A stretch of DNA of 64,000 bases from Morchella semilibera (taxonomy: Eukaryota > Ascomycota > Pezizomycetes > Pezizales > Morchellaceae): contig WBVU01000008.1 of NCBI GenBank assembly GCA_009192285.1, positions 1,932,370 to 1,996,369 on the forward strand, written 5' to 3'. This document shows, piece by piece, positions 13,706 through 26,972 of the stretch (position 1 is the first letter of the stretch; every line of letters starts with the position of its first letter). Below the pieces are notes generated by a model, which was given only the letters and a program-made list of their open reading frames with translations, was not told the origin of the DNA and made no database searches. The translations under genes and the position numbers were made by a program.

Positions 13706-14137
13706 TGGTTGGGGACTCCTGTAACCTGACCACTTTCGAGGGTCAACTTCAACCGTTAATGACTTTCCCCAACCACACCCTAAATTATTTTTCTCTCTAT
13801 TGGGTGATATAACTGCTTCTTTTCTACAACTTAATAGAGCCAGATAAATTCTATCTTTTGTTGTGGTGGAGCTATTAAATTTCTAAAAGTTGGGTTTTTG
13901 GTGGGGAGCCAAACGAATGTCACACCAGTAATTGCCTATTTTGGACAGATATATTCCCCGATCTGGACTTATTTATCCCAATTGGACAAGCTCAATGGGT
14001 CTACAGCTCCCGAATCATAGTCTTGGCACATCCTGGCGCATAATCTCGGCCTAAAATCATTAAATAATTACCCGATTAGGGAAGTGATCTTCGGAAATCA
14101 ATGTCACAAATGCTCCGGTTACAGGTGTCCCCAACCA
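13706..14137. mobile_element. 432-bp TIR element, TA-flanked
   Basis: The left end TGGTTGGGGACTCCTGTAAC and the right end (inverse of TGGTTGGGGACACCTGTAAC, 14117-14137) are 21-bp TIRs with one mismatch. TA occurs directly outside both ends (13704-13705 and 14138-14139). There is no transposase frame. It fits a Tc1/mariner-class non-autonomous element and lies 49 bp from the 3' end of a tRNA gene. Confidence 0.6.
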
Positions 14138-14186
14138 TATCCCCTAGACCTCACTCAATACGGAGCTGGCTAGAGGGTCTAGATCA

Positions 14187-14260
14187 TGATTTCGCCCGGG
14201 CTCGAACCGGGGACCACAAGTGTGTTAGACTTGTGTGATAACCAACTACACCACGAAACC
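14187..14260 (-). tRNA. tRNA-Val (anticodon AAC)
   Basis: Read on the minus strand, the 74-nt sequence folds as a complete cloverleaf. The acceptor GGTTTCG pairs with CGAAATC and the discriminator is A. The D-arm contains TAGTTGGTTA. The anticodon stem-loop CAAGT-CTAACAC-ACTTG reads AAC, and the T-arm is CCCCGGTTCGAGCCCGGG. A 3' oligo-T terminator is not seen nearby: the first run of four T on this strand is about 130 nt downstream, beyond the end of the adjacent TIR element. It is identical to the copy at 26238-26311. Confidence 0.92.
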
Positions 14261-17200
14261 ATTAGTAAGCGTTGTAATAAATAAATTATGAGCTACTTAG
14301 TTTCCGATCGGCTAAGTCACGAAATTCTTTTCCGGCCGATCCAGGTCGAACCTTAGTTACGTAATAGTTCAGTTGTTTTCTCGGCAACGGTGGACGATAC
14401 GGTTTGGATACGGTCTTGGCAATAACGGGTATAAAAAGATGCGGATTTTTCCCTTCCCCGCCCTCAGTGTCTCTTCCTATCTGCAGCTAAAGGTCGAGAC
14501 TCATAGAAAGTGGTAAGTGGTGATAAAAAAAAACCCGCCCCCCACATCCCCCGCACAATCAACACATGAAGAATCGAATGATGAATACACTTATATCACC
14601 GATTTCCATGAGGAAAGAAAAAATGCTCTAGAATTATCCTGACTTCATCTTCATCTTATCTACCTGATTTCATCATCTGTTTATCTATTAGTGTATTTGC
14701 TAATCGGTGCGGTTTTAAACCTAGGTTGATGCTTAACGGAATCTGGAGTGTAACTGCGGTCGGCGGTTCAGGTTTCGGTTACTGGTCAAGTTCTTTGTTA
14801 AATTAAAAAGGTTATGTGTACGCTCATACACGAACTCTCACTCGATGTATTCTGCAAAGAAACTGGGGCATGCCTACCTGTTTTATTTGCTATTCTAAAC
14901 TGTGACGCCTATCAATTTTAAGTCTCCAATATACTTTACTCCTTGTAGGCTACCCCCATAGCGATTGTCTCGGCTTTCTCATCCCATGACACAAAAAGGT
15001 CCACCTCTACCTAATCGGATAAACCAGCATACACAGCGGGGGTTGCCGGCGCGGCTCCCGTGTGGGGAGCGTTGAATGTGCCTGCCAGACTCCCCACCCC
15101 TGATAGCCCCACCCACTCAATCAGATCCCCCACAAAGCGGCCCTCTTTAGGTGTTGCACGGTTGGGAGTTTGCACCCGTCAAACACACGATTGTGTCTAC
15201 GTTCAAAAACAATTTCCTTACTGGGCCGTCTTTCGAGTCGCCGCGGAGCCAATCAAACCGGGCCCGCAGGAGGTTTGAGTCGGTTTATTCCGTTTTGTTA
15301 TTTTTTTTCCCTTTCAAAGATCACTAAACCAACCAACCACCCTACTGTGTACGTCTTAGGATGCCTGTGGATAGAACGATATTTTCTGCTCTGGAGTCGC
15401 CCGGAAAGCTAACATGAGACTCTAGATGTTTCAATAACATTTCTCCTGGTCCTAGTCCCGATAGAAATATAGTGCAATCCCCCCCTCCAACGCCGATCTC
15501 AAACTAGAGTGTATGAAGTAGGTGTAATTGTAATTTTTAAACTAAAGATGTATCTCAGCTTACTTAAATAGTTTTATGTGTTGCTACAGCTTTTATATCA
15601 AGTGCAAGGCGTCACTCACTATTACGTATATATACGAACTAACGGAAGTTGCAATTCGGGTAAAATGAACGGATACGACAGGTGTGGCGTAGTTGATTAT
15701 CATAAGGACTTAACACTCCTCTGGTCCCCGGCTAATATATGTCGATTCTGATCGGATTTCTTGATCGGTACTGTCGCTCTTGCGCCCCCTGGAGTGTCTA
15801 TAATGGCTAGGGAATGTATATTGGTGAACGTACCTAGCTATAGCTACATGGGGATAAGAATCAAGGCGGACTGGAGGTGCAAAGGTACAAATAGATTTGA
15901 GGTGTCCCAAATGAGTTTGATTCCTTCTAGTTCTTCCCCACTTATCTATATGAAAAACCAACGGGACTTATGAACAAGGCGGGGTTCTACCGTTGTTTAA
16001 AGGATTGTTGGTTTATCTAGGGCCCGGAGCCCCACCGACGGAGATCATATCGACTGGGTTAACTATATACATGTAGTTAGCTCAAATCGAATGATATTGA
16101 TGATTGATTGGCTGGTTTATTCATAAAATAAAGTGCAGCGGTACTAGGTAATAAGTGATGGAACGGGTTGAGACAGAGTGATAACTGTTTTGAGCAAAAC
16201 GCCACCAACATACGGTGTTTGCGGATATAACTGTATCTCAAGGTGCTCCGTCACTTATTATCTATCGCCGTACATACAACAGCTGGTGCATATCAATTTA
16301 TTACACACATATATACCAGAGTTCTACAGCCGTAGTTACTAGAGTACTGTGGGTTGATCTAAACCAGCGAGATCCAAGCATCGCGATAGATAATTTGGGC
16401 CCGCTCGGAGAGGCACGGATTATATTGATGGATTATTCCAAAGTGCTGATTATCAACGAGTTGGTGAAATAATTCAAATAAGCAGAGCTTGATCAGTGTA
16501 ATCTCATATATATATTGATCAGTACATCGCAATATATATTAATACTACGATTATCACAGTTGAGAAGCTCAGTGTCGCTGAAGAGAAGAAGGGAGAGAAA
16601 AATAATCACCTCTCGAGCTAATTATTTCTTGGCAGATTATTTGAATAAGCAGAAGTTAGAGAATATAGATTATTCACTCCCCCGCACACCTCTACTCATT
16701 ACAATACTCCAAAACTCTATAATCCGTCGGATTATCGTCAATAATTGCGATTACCAGACTGTCCAAACAGGAATTAATTGTTAATCTTTACGACCCATAT
16801 TGAAACCATGCAGCGCTTCCGGGGAAATACAATATCAAAAAATATATATATATTTCCTTGATCTGGACGTTGACGACGTCCCAGAGTGAAGGACAATGCA
16901 TACTCAGACGGCTTGACTGGTAAAGTCTGTTATATGTATATACATATATACTCGGGCTTAGTCCGGGACTCATAACCAGACATACATGTACAGCACATAA
17001 GTATTACCACTCGCTTGTACTCTATCGAGGAAGAGGAGGCCCTGATACCGCTGAGCCTCCCGGGCTTAATGCCAAAGAACAAAGAAATAGGTGGTAGCAA
17101 AACGGAAAGCAACGGAAAGCAACCAAAAGAACAGCCCACTAGGTTCAAAGGGTCAAATCTAAGCCATCTGATTGAGGGCTGACGGTACATAAAGATAACA

Positions 17201-20200
17201 CGTACAACGTATTTTAAAGTTTGATTGACGTGATACCGCTTCTACATTACAGTGATGGCTCCTGATATCGGGAAGAATTTTTTCCATGCACGCATGTATG
17301 CATGTATGAAGTATCAGTCAATCAAGAATTTTTTCCAAATGTGAAAGCTGTGCGAGTGAGAACTCATGACGGAATCCTAATTAACGAGGTACTTACTTAC
17401 ATAATTAAGATGTATCAATATCACCTGCTTATGACTATACATGTTTCATGATATCCAAATCATTGATATTTTATTAAAGCCATTTATCTCCAAAAAGGTC
17501 TGATATCATGTCTTACAAGCCTTTTGTCCTCTCTGGAGCCGCCAGCGCTACATGTATTTCATCTCATTTACAAATCATATGCCATACTAGGGGCGACCGG
17601 ATAACTAAGGTTTTTTGCGCGTCGTATACGTATACCTTAGACCTGAACACGCATGCAGGGAAGACGCGCTAGTTCCTTTACATGCGCTGACATCACCATC
17701 ATCATATACTTTATCATCAGACTCTTGAGCTGAGCAACGACACCCCAAACACCCCACCACCCAACAGACTTTCGCCCACCATCATCTATAATAAAAATAT
17801 CCACCAGTTCGAGAAAAAAATGATTATGTGTGATCATTTAGGGATTCCTATGGAGCATGCTTCCAAGATGCACGGTGTATGACACCCGCACAAGAGCAGG
17901 ACGGCCGGATGTCATATTCAAAAGGACCTTTGTCTAACTGGTCACCTTCAGCATCTCCGTAGTACATTAGTGTCACCGAGTAGCAATAACACTCACCCTC
18001 ACACGCACACAGGGTGTCTCCTTAAGCCGCACGCCCACCAAGAACCACCTTCGCCGCTTATTACATAGACATATCGTATTACACTTGTGATCAGATATTG
18101 TTATCGATATTCAGAGAGACCGATTCTGATGCTCTCGATATTTGCTGCATAGAACTCACGCCTTATGCAAGGCTCGAGTCTGTCCCAAGAGTACACAAGC
18201 GAGAGACGCAACCAACCTGGCGGGAACACAAAACACCCAATTCCTGCGTGCATGTAGGGGTGACCCTGAACACATGCTCCCTATATGTGCTGCAGAACAA
18301 TTCTATGTGGGACTATGGTAATACGGAGATCATAATGAATTAATAACGGAAATTACCGGTTTGGGGGAAGGGGTGTTTGGCGAAAATATGCTGGGGGTTT
18401 GGATGCGTGAGTATATTTCTTGTTTAAAAAGCTAATTACAGGGTTACTTGCGATTTCAACCCTAAGTTTTACGAGGACAACCCGAGCGACTGCATAGGCT
18501 GATGTTGAGCCATAATATGGAGAGATTTAGGGTAGTTATTAAAGACCTCCCTAAGTAATTGCGTACCTATAAACGTCGTAGGGTCAGTGCAACCATGCGA
18601 ATGACGCATTTATCGCTGAGATTTTATGAGCCAAAAGTGTTTAGATCAAAGCTAATGTGAATCTTTGGGACTCTTTTAAGTGGAGATCGGGTTAGTGTCA
18701 CATCCGGTTTTTGAGTTTGCCCGGTTGTACTAAATTGTACTGAATGCGCAAGCATACAGTTTCCTATTCTAGATACTTCAACTAATATTTATTACAGACA
18801 GCTTCGTCCAATAAATATCCTCCTTGGCGCAGTTTACGCATGACTTGGATAGTTATCACCGGTTCATTAGTCATGATCATATGTTCACTCCAGACATTGC
18901 CGAACACTCTCTAGAGACCCTAGCGGCAAGGGCGGGGGCTTGACCAATAGCAGATAAACCTGAGCTTGGCTATTCTTTTGCCAGCATCTCGTGAACTGGT
19001 ATCTCCAGGCTTAGACGTCAAATACCTTGCAGAATAGAGCTGTTTGGCACAAAACTTAGTCTATATTCCGCTACTACTATAGCAGTTGTAAGAAAGGGCT
19101 TCTGAACTAGAACTTGAGTGTCCTCTAGTTGGACCTTCAACAGGTATAGAAGTCCAGAGAATAAATAGGCGTCCGACCTCGATCCAGGTGCAACGAGTGA
19201 GGATTCATGATTGTGTAGGTCCCTTGACGCAACGCACAGGCGCTGTGTTGGAAAAAACATCGTGAGCCGGACGGATACCTCCATTAATCTGGAACTAGCT
19301 AAGAAACCCGAGAAATCGTTTTTTCACCTTTATCCTTCCCTACATAGGGCTTCGCTTGTCACGTCACTCACGTTATACAAGGCCGGGCAGCCGTCGAAGC
19401 GGTGGGTCCCTTAATTCCTACGATGACGATGATGATTCAATACTAATTTGAGGAGTATGAATAGCGCTCACCTTTATTATTACTAGCCAACATATAGAGA
19501 GTATATACAATATTCAATCTATCCGACAAAAAGGGATGAGGGAAACATGCAAAGCCCCGGATATCGGTGTTCCCGAGGTGTTACTGCCTTGAAATTTCTG
19601 GAAGGCAAAAAGTCACGATCTTCATGCTTAGCTCCTTCGCGTACTATTAATTCTCATAATGTCCAAAGTGGTGGACACCCTTCTGCAAGGGATGGATGAT
19701 CGTGATGATAAAAATAGCGGATTTACATACATATTCCATTAATTAGGCAAAAACAGACAAGGTGGTCGACGGGCACTTCCAACCAACGGGAAAAAAATAT
19801 TTCAAATACAGGGTCATCATCAACATAGCCATGACGCTCATACCTCCATAATTTACCAATTGCTGCGAGACAGTACCCAAACCAAATTACAAAATCCAGG
19901 AGATCAAAATAGCGCCCGCAAAGCCATATCTTGGCTTCTAGAAGACCGTGGGTTGAGTGATATGATCACAAACATTTTCTCGAGAAATTAAATGTTTCAG
20001 CGGTTCCAATTTCGGCGCAAAACAAATGTTTAAACTCACGGGACGTGCGATGCTCGGGAGTGGCACAGCCATCACACCCCAACATCCCAGCAGCCCGATT
20101 CGACCTGTAGCCGCCGAAGCTATTAAAGGTGTGTCTGAAAATAGTGCCACGACAGCCCATGTCCATCCCGACACACTGGGTCTGGCGGCAGGAGCCTCAA

Positions 20201-20805
20201 CTTGCTTGACTGCTTTGAGCCTATGCCCCCCCCCCCTGGTTCTCTTTTCTAGGAGATGAGGAAGGGAGATTAAAGCGGCGGTTTTGAAAAAAATGTTGTA
20301 TACCGGTACCCCGGACATGTGAATATGATATCAATATAAACAAAACGAAGAAGCAAAAGATAATCTCGGTAGAACCGATCAAGGATGAGATACTCAGGAG
20401 TGGACAGGCGATTGGAAAACGCCTTAATCAGAGATTGTACACAGGCCTCTGCCCCCTTGCAACTAGAAGAACAATATACATACAGAAGAGGGCGCAACAA
20501 AAAGATGTAAAACTACCACCATACCAGTAAAATAAGGGTTTACCAGGGATCATTTGATGAAGGGAATGATAAAGCAGGAAAAGTCGATCGCGCAAACCCA
20601 GCTCAGCGGGAACAACCCCCGCCCACCCGTCGCAATAAAAAGGAAAAAAAAGAAATATACGCCATTGCAGAACCCATCGAAGGAAAAATAAAGAGAATGG
20701 ACAAAAGCTAAAAGGATGGACGCCGTGCCTAACAAAGTAGCCAGAAAAAAAGGAAAAAAAAAAAGGAAGGAAACATTTATTTCACCTAATCAAACAGTCA
20801 CTCAA
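14261..20805. other. long gene-poor intergenic region
   Basis: No gene is supported in 6.5 kb. Open frames such as 15710-15961 (-), 16215-16784 (+) and 19938-20318 (-) lack known motifs. TACATGTA occurs at 16068, 16983 and 17549. Direct copies of AAGAATTTTTTCCA flank a small CATGTATGCATGTATG palindromic patch near 17273-17338. The AT-rich tract at 16495-16550 is low complexity. Confidence 0.5.
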
Positions 20806-21351
20806 TTACTCAATCCGTCTTCTCTTCCCCTTGGGTGCAGGCATAAGGCTCATTCGTGGGGTGAAAGTAACAGTAGTCGTCACGACCTGTTTCACCGTCA
20901 CTCGGGGTCCTGTTCGGGGACTCCTAGATTCCACTTCGGTCTCCTCTTCCGAGGACCGCGAAGTTGCGGACGCTGGTGATTCAGTAGAAGGAGAGTAATT
21001 GGCCGCAGAGGCGGGTGACGAAGGAATTCGTAGGCGTCTGGCAGCTGATGTCGGTGGTAGGGAATATGGTGTTGTGGGCGTATAGTAGCCCTGAGTATTC
21101 GCTAGTAACGACTTTGCGGAATTCGGGGGGAAGAATGCAGGCGATTTGCAGAGTGCCGGGCTATTGGCAGTGTTCCTCAGAAAGTCGGTATATGCCGCTG
21201 GCGGGGTTATAGGTGTCTTTAGGCACTCCTCGTGGCTCTTTAAAGAATCAAAATGGCCGATTATGGGGGTTCGTGGAAGTTCTGAGGGGAGAGGGGAGAA
21301 TGGCCCTCTGGAGGTGTGGGTGGTCTTGATCTTGAGAGTTGGTGCCGACAT
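20806..21351 (-). CDS. conserved Ser/Pro-rich ascomycete protein, probably nuclear
   Basis: Single-exon 181-residue protein. The N-terminal half holds LKTPITPPAAYTDFLR, a Thr-Pro-rich motif I recall from uncharacterised ascomycete proteins. The middle is Ser/Pro/Thr-rich and predicted disordered, with many SP and TP dipeptides that could be proline-directed kinase sites. The C-terminus has a Val/Thr-rich strand (VTVKQVVTTTVTFTPR) and ends in a basic patch, APKGKRRRIE, resembling a nuclear localisation signal. A likely 5'-UTR intron at 21489-21418 (GTATGT, TACTAAT branch site, CAG) supports transcription from this strand. The function is unknown; the nuclear role is inferred from composition only. 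Confidence 0.75.
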   Translation of the reverse strand: MSAPTLKIKTTHTSRGPFSPLPSELPRTPIIGHFDSLKSHEECLKTPITPPAAYTDFLRNTANSPALCKSPAFFPPNSAKSLLANTQGYYTPTTPYSLPPTSAARRLRIPSSPASAANYSPSTESPASATSRSSEEETEVESRSPRTGPRVTVKQVVTTTVTFTPRMSLMPAPKGKRRRIE

Positions 21352-21499
21352 CTTCGTGGTATAATTGAGTGGGGTGCTTGAAGACTTGTGTTTGGTATTT
21401 GTGGAGACCTTTAAACACTGAATAATTAGTATGAATGAGAGTGGTGGGGGTGAGCCATTATTAAAGAAAATTCCATAGTGAGTACATACCTTGTCTGCA

Positions 21500-24400
21500 G
21501 AAAGACTTGCGATGAGAGAGATGCGCAGTGAATGAGGAAAGTAGGCGAGATGCTACACTAACGTTTCCAAAACCCGGACGTGCCTTTCTTATACAAGGGG
21601 AAAGGATGAGGAGGGGGGGGGTCTAGATGTTATGTGGGAGCGAAAATGGGCTTTGGAGGGCTCAGTGAATGAATGGTTGCAGCACCAACAGCGAGGATCG
21701 CGCGTAGGTTGTCTGCGGGGATGGCTATTCCAGGACACACCGTGCAGCTTTAAAAACGTGGTTGTCGGGGGGGGCTAGCAGCACGATCGAAGCGGATGGC
21801 TACAACGAATGGGGGGCGGCTGAACGATAGGGGGGGTGTGAAGCGCAGGCAGGGATTAGAAAAGCAAATAGTAGGATGTGTGGTAAGGGTAGGTTAACAC
21901 GAAAACCCTCAATTCTTTTCTATGCCCACGAACCTGTTGCTCGGTAACGGAACGAAGGATGAGAAGGTGTCAAAACAAAATTTTACACTACTGATATTTG
22001 TTTGGTCTGTACTGGCGCTCTTGTTTCCCCTGAGCGGTTAGGTTGGAATTACAAGGCAATCAAGAGCTTACGGGAAGGCAGGAACGGGAGACAAGGAAAG
22101 AGATAAAAAAAAAATGAGCGAGCGAATGAATGAGAGGGGCAAAATAAAGGCAGGGAATATCCATTTACCTACCCCAGAAGAAAAAAATAAAAAATAATCC
22201 TATGTATGTACCTCCATAGTAGGTATGTATCTATTGGGTACACATATCTAACTAGCTATCACTAGGAACATGGGGGGCGCGACGGTATTTGTCGGCGCCA
22301 AAGTGTGTGAAGACCAGCGCGCGGGAGTACTTCTTTGTGAATATATATGAATTGATCGACAACAGCTGATTGGCACTTCGCATCCCAAGGAGACAGATCA
22401 GGTTAGACACAAGTTGTGCTCATTGCGCAACCCTCGTTATCACTGGTTTTGTGAGCCACCACCGAATGAGCCGGGAATTTTTTGTGGTGTGCTTACAATA
22501 CCGCGCGCCTACACTAATAACGGTAACGAACCAATGCGCGCGGTGCTGGTACTGCATACATACATGCTTGATCTGGGCTCGCTTCACAATATCTTGAATA
22601 ATTAATTTCCTTTCTTTCACGAGTGCATGGGTACGTTGGTGAATTTCAGTAAACTGATGTTGTACTGAAGGGAGAGCAAAACACTTCTGGATGGCACTTG
22701 GAAATGGAAGATAATTATCATTACTCTAGACGGAATTACTACCTGCCGGTCCGGTCACATTCGTGGTACAATACATATATTTGATTTTGTACCACCGCGA
22801 AAAAAAAAATGTATGTACCTACACTGCCTACGAAACCAAAGTGGGAAACCACCCCCAAGAATTTAAGGATAGGGATTCAAAGGAAACATATGTCATGTGT
22901 ACATACTCATAAACCTACACCTAAAAAGTACACCGTGGCCCGATAGATGATCCTTTCTTCCATGATCGCTTCTGCACCAACTGCTTTAGTCAGTACCAAG
23001 ATAACTCAACGCCGCATGGCTGAGTCTCGCTTCATACTATCAGTACGCCATATGCAGTTTTTCGAGCCTCACAACGACATCATCATCATATGGGCAAAGC
23101 AAGAATTGTGATTCAAACCTTACCGCGGCCTTCGCCAATAGCAGCGCCAGCCCGAGTGCGTAATATGCAATGGAAATCACATATATGGATTCATCGGAAC
23201 CGAAAGGTGACTGAAACAAGCGACCGACCCGCTTGAATGGGTAGGAAGGGACCAAACAAAACACGTGGGGCCTTGACTAGCTTATACTAGCACGGATCTG
23301 TCTTTAACTCGAGGGCACGGTGTACGGTGCTTCGAAGACTTGATCAAGATCCAGTTTCACGCTGATCAATATGAATTGAGCGCGTATGCACTGGGGCAAA
23401 GTCGGCAGCACTGCAACAACGACTGTTTCTTATGCACTGGGGAAGTATTGTTACAACTATCGTTTCCTCATATCGCGCGGTATTTTATTTTTATTTTTAT
23501 TTTTATTTCAAAAAATACATTTTTAGGCCGATGGGCCTCCTGCTCCGCTCAGACATGGTGGCCTGAACCCGGGCGGTTCCCAGAAGGCTTTTCACCATAA
23601 TAGCAGAAAATCCGGTGAGTAGATGTTTCTTTGTCGGCAAGTTTTACTTTATTCCAGATATTTTAATGTAGATTGCTGCCTTGGTTGGGCTTAGATATAT
23701 ATCAGCTGTCAATCAAACCTTGTTGTAGCGTGCATGTATGTGTACATGTGTTAGCCTGTGACTTGCGGCTGTACCTACGGGTACCTTCAAGAAAAAAACA
23801 CCCCCCACTCGATTGATCAAATTGGGAGCATATTTTACGCGGTTTAGTCGTCTATATTGCTCCGGGGGTAGGAGCGTAGCGCGACCATTACTCAAAATCA
23901 CCCTTATTAAATAATATACTGGTTTGGGCGAGAATCAATAGCAGTTCCAGTTTCGAGTCGGGATATGGCTTGCTTGATAGTGTAAGTACATTTAGGTCCG
24001 GAGCGTTTAAACGGCACCTAGACCACACGTTATGGTGTAAAGCCTAATTAATGCAACCAGGGCCAGGGATTTCAATAGTATATTTTCTGGGTTTGATACA
24101 TGCGGGTACAGGAAATGTCGGCTATGGATACTGATTTATACAGCGGTAGTTCACGACTTCTTGTGAATGACTTCATTCTGGCTATTTGCCTACCTCACGT
24201 CCCTTGGTTTTTAATCAAGCCTTACAGCATGTGGCTGGGTATATAGTGATAACTGAGTCCCAATATGTAAATAATGACCGTTTCCAGCATAGGGATTAAT
24301 ATTAGGGAGCTCTAGCACCGATTTTGGCCCCCACGACAAACGGCTGGCATGTCTTGACGGATTGGGAGCTAGCTTGGCGCCCATGCCCCTAATTCATGCA

Positions 24401-26237
24401 GGTAAATATATATAGGTTTTCCGAATCATTTCTTGTGGAAATGATATTTGCACGCTAGAATGAGCGTTTATTTAGAGTACATACATGTGCGTATGTATCC
24501 CTCACCCTGATGATATTCGGACTAGTTTCCAGCTGCACAATGACAAATGCCTACCTCGAACAAAAGAATAGAATTGATTTTTTCAACTAAATCCCTTGCT
24601 GGTATTCAGTAGCCTGGGGATCTGAATATTGGCAGTAATCGATCAGTGGTTCGATACGGAATTCCTTGTCAGCGCGTGTATGACTTAGGTCAAGTGATGA
24701 AGCTGTTTATCTGAGGCTTTATGGAAATCCCTGGACCACACCCCCTGCTGCACTTGGTTAACCGTCCATCAGATCAATCTCTATGATGTCAAACGAAAAA
24801 AGAATTGAGGAAGTACAAATACCAAATTCACCTAAATGCACTTTGGAGTATTCACTAGATATTCCCAACTCGTATATGAAATGAGCTTCCATATCAAGCA
24901 ATAGCCCAGGATGACTCTTTTAGTCTAGATATTCAAAATTGTTTTGAAGGAACCTGCAGGGATATTTCAATTAGGTCTAACCATTTCTCCTCACAGATCA
25001 CTATCTCATAGGAGGTTGATGACATGAGGTACGTGCATATGCCACTATCCGCCCAGGAAAAGTACATGTAGTGCGGAGTGTACTGCCTAAACACACCAAA
25101 GCCGTGGCGGCCACATTACACAACCACACAAGATTCTTACTCAGTCCAGCTTTGCAACCAGAGACATGATCACAATATATCACTCGCTCATAGCTCCAAG
25201 ACCAACTGCCAGCGAAATTACCCGTGACTGTGCAGGCAAAAAAAGGAATCATATTAATGTAAAGCGGCTAGCTTTCCAAAAGCAATTCTCAGTGCACTGG
25301 GCGATTCCACGGCGGGTAAATTTTTCACATGCTGTGCCGTTGCTCTACGTTGGAAGGGAAAGGTACCAATAGAATTAATTTGGAACCGAACATTGAAAGC
25401 CGATCTTCCATAGGACTCTCTTTGAGAGGTCCAGCCCTAAGAATTGCGTCACATACATTCCCACACAAGCGGTCTTAGGTAGATAGCAAGATAGCTAGCT
25501 GAGAACACGAACCTCTGATCTGATGTGCTGCATACTGTACTGGTTGGACCCGCGGGCGGGGTAGAGACCTTCCCTCGTAGCCTAGCTAATGTGTTCCTTT
25601 TTTTTTTTTTTTCCTTCCCCTTCTCTCTTCCTCTTTCTTCCAATGTTGCCACATCATCATGGGCGGAACTTTTTTTAATGGAGTGTGGGCAGCACCTTTG
25701 GCTTTGGATCAATCATAATTATCTACGAGCCGCCGGGCCTCGTTCTTTTTTTTCCCTCCTTCCCCCATTGAAAAGGGGATGTCATGTGATCTCGGCGGCA
25801 CCGTGCATATGTGGTGATATATATGCAATCTTTTTTTTGAGGGAATCAAATATGCAGCCTGATAATCCCTCGTAAGAAATATTTTTTCATAGTGCCTCTA
25901 AATTTTGGGGTGGTGTGCTGTGAGGGAATGGGTATTGATAGGATTGGATGTAGGAATTGAGGGGTAAAATGAAGAGAATTCTGTGATGGATTGATGTGGC
26001 CTAAGATGATCACATTTCGCGAACAAAAGTGCTATTATTAAACGAATGATTGCTCATGACTCGCTACATGATATATACTTGGTATTTGGAATGCCTAGCA
26101 TTAAGCTTCGCGCCGCTGGACTCTGTAACGGCCGATGTCGGAGTATTAATTCTTGTGTGGTGTAAGCGCATACGACCCCCCAAAAAACAAAAAAGGTGTT
26201 TAATTAAAAACGAGATCCAATGATCCCCATAATAAAA
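21500..26237. other. intergenic DNA
   Basis: No gene recognised. G-runs occur near 21610 and 21770, an A-run at 22109, and a TTTTA microsatellite near 23487-23512. TACATGTA lies at 25063. A pyrimidine tract at 25600-25640 could be a promoter element, but no gene follows it. Confidence 0.5.
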
Positions 26238-26311
26238 TGATTTCGCCCGGGCTCGAACCGGGGACCACAAGTGTGTTAGACTTGTGTGATAACCAACTAC
26301 ACCACGAAACC
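26238..26311 (-). tRNA. tRNA-Val (anticodon AAC), second identical copy
   Basis: All 74 bases match the copy at 14187-14260, including the AAC anticodon loop and the CCCCGGTTCGAGCCCGGG T-arm. Downstream on the minus strand a TTTT tract follows immediately, the normal RNA polymerase III terminator. The flanking sequences differ from the first copy outside the gene, so this is a dispersed tRNA family rather than a recent long duplication. Confidence 0.93.
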
Positions 26312-26972
26312 ATTTACAAGGATTAGCAAAGATGTTAAATTAAACATTTATTTGACCTTCTCGGGTAGGTCTGGCAGGACGGATGCTGGGTTGTGGGGCT
26401 TTGGGTTTAACACCGGGAAAATGATCATCACCATTGGAATCGAACCCTGGCCTTCTATACAACATTAGATATCACTCGGTCATACTACATTAGAAAATAA
26501 TCCCCTGTTGACAAAGTGCTGTTGCCAAGATCGATCATTTGTGCAAAAAGTTGCCAAGACCACAAAATCAACCACACTACCGAGGTCCGAGTGATACTTG
26601 ATGTTTCAGTGAAGGAGTGGAGTGACAGCGGCGAAGGCTCAGGTGTGTTTTTCCGGGTTAGAAGGTTTCAAGACTTTAAGTATTTGTTTTTATGGAAGCA
26701 TTTCTTGCATATAGATCCATTCTCACAAAGGGAGACGTGTAGTATCCCACCCTGAGTGAGATCCTGGCGCAATCATGCTTTTTGATGCCGATTTAATTAC
26801 AGTAGCTATTGGCATTAAATAATTTGTTATAAAAACTGATTTATAGTACCATATCTGTAACAAATGACGGTAAAGATTGAGGCGAACGCTATGCAGCTCA
26901 AATAACCCAATTAGTCTTAAGAGTGCCGTTAGCCAAAGTACTTGCATAACAACCCTCTGCCGAATAAATCGT
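26312..26972. other. intergenic DNA
   Basis: No gene supported. A tRNA-like GGTTCGATTCC string on the minus strand near 26440 lacks a pairing T-stem and cloverleaf. Confidence 0.5.

Noticed and set aside
19938-20318. 126-codon minus-strand open frame
   Set aside because: No family resemblance; competing frames of similar length on the opposite strand.
26400-26470. tRNA-like GGTTCGATTCC on the minus strand
   Set aside because: The flanking bases do not form a T-stem and no cloverleaf can be drawn.
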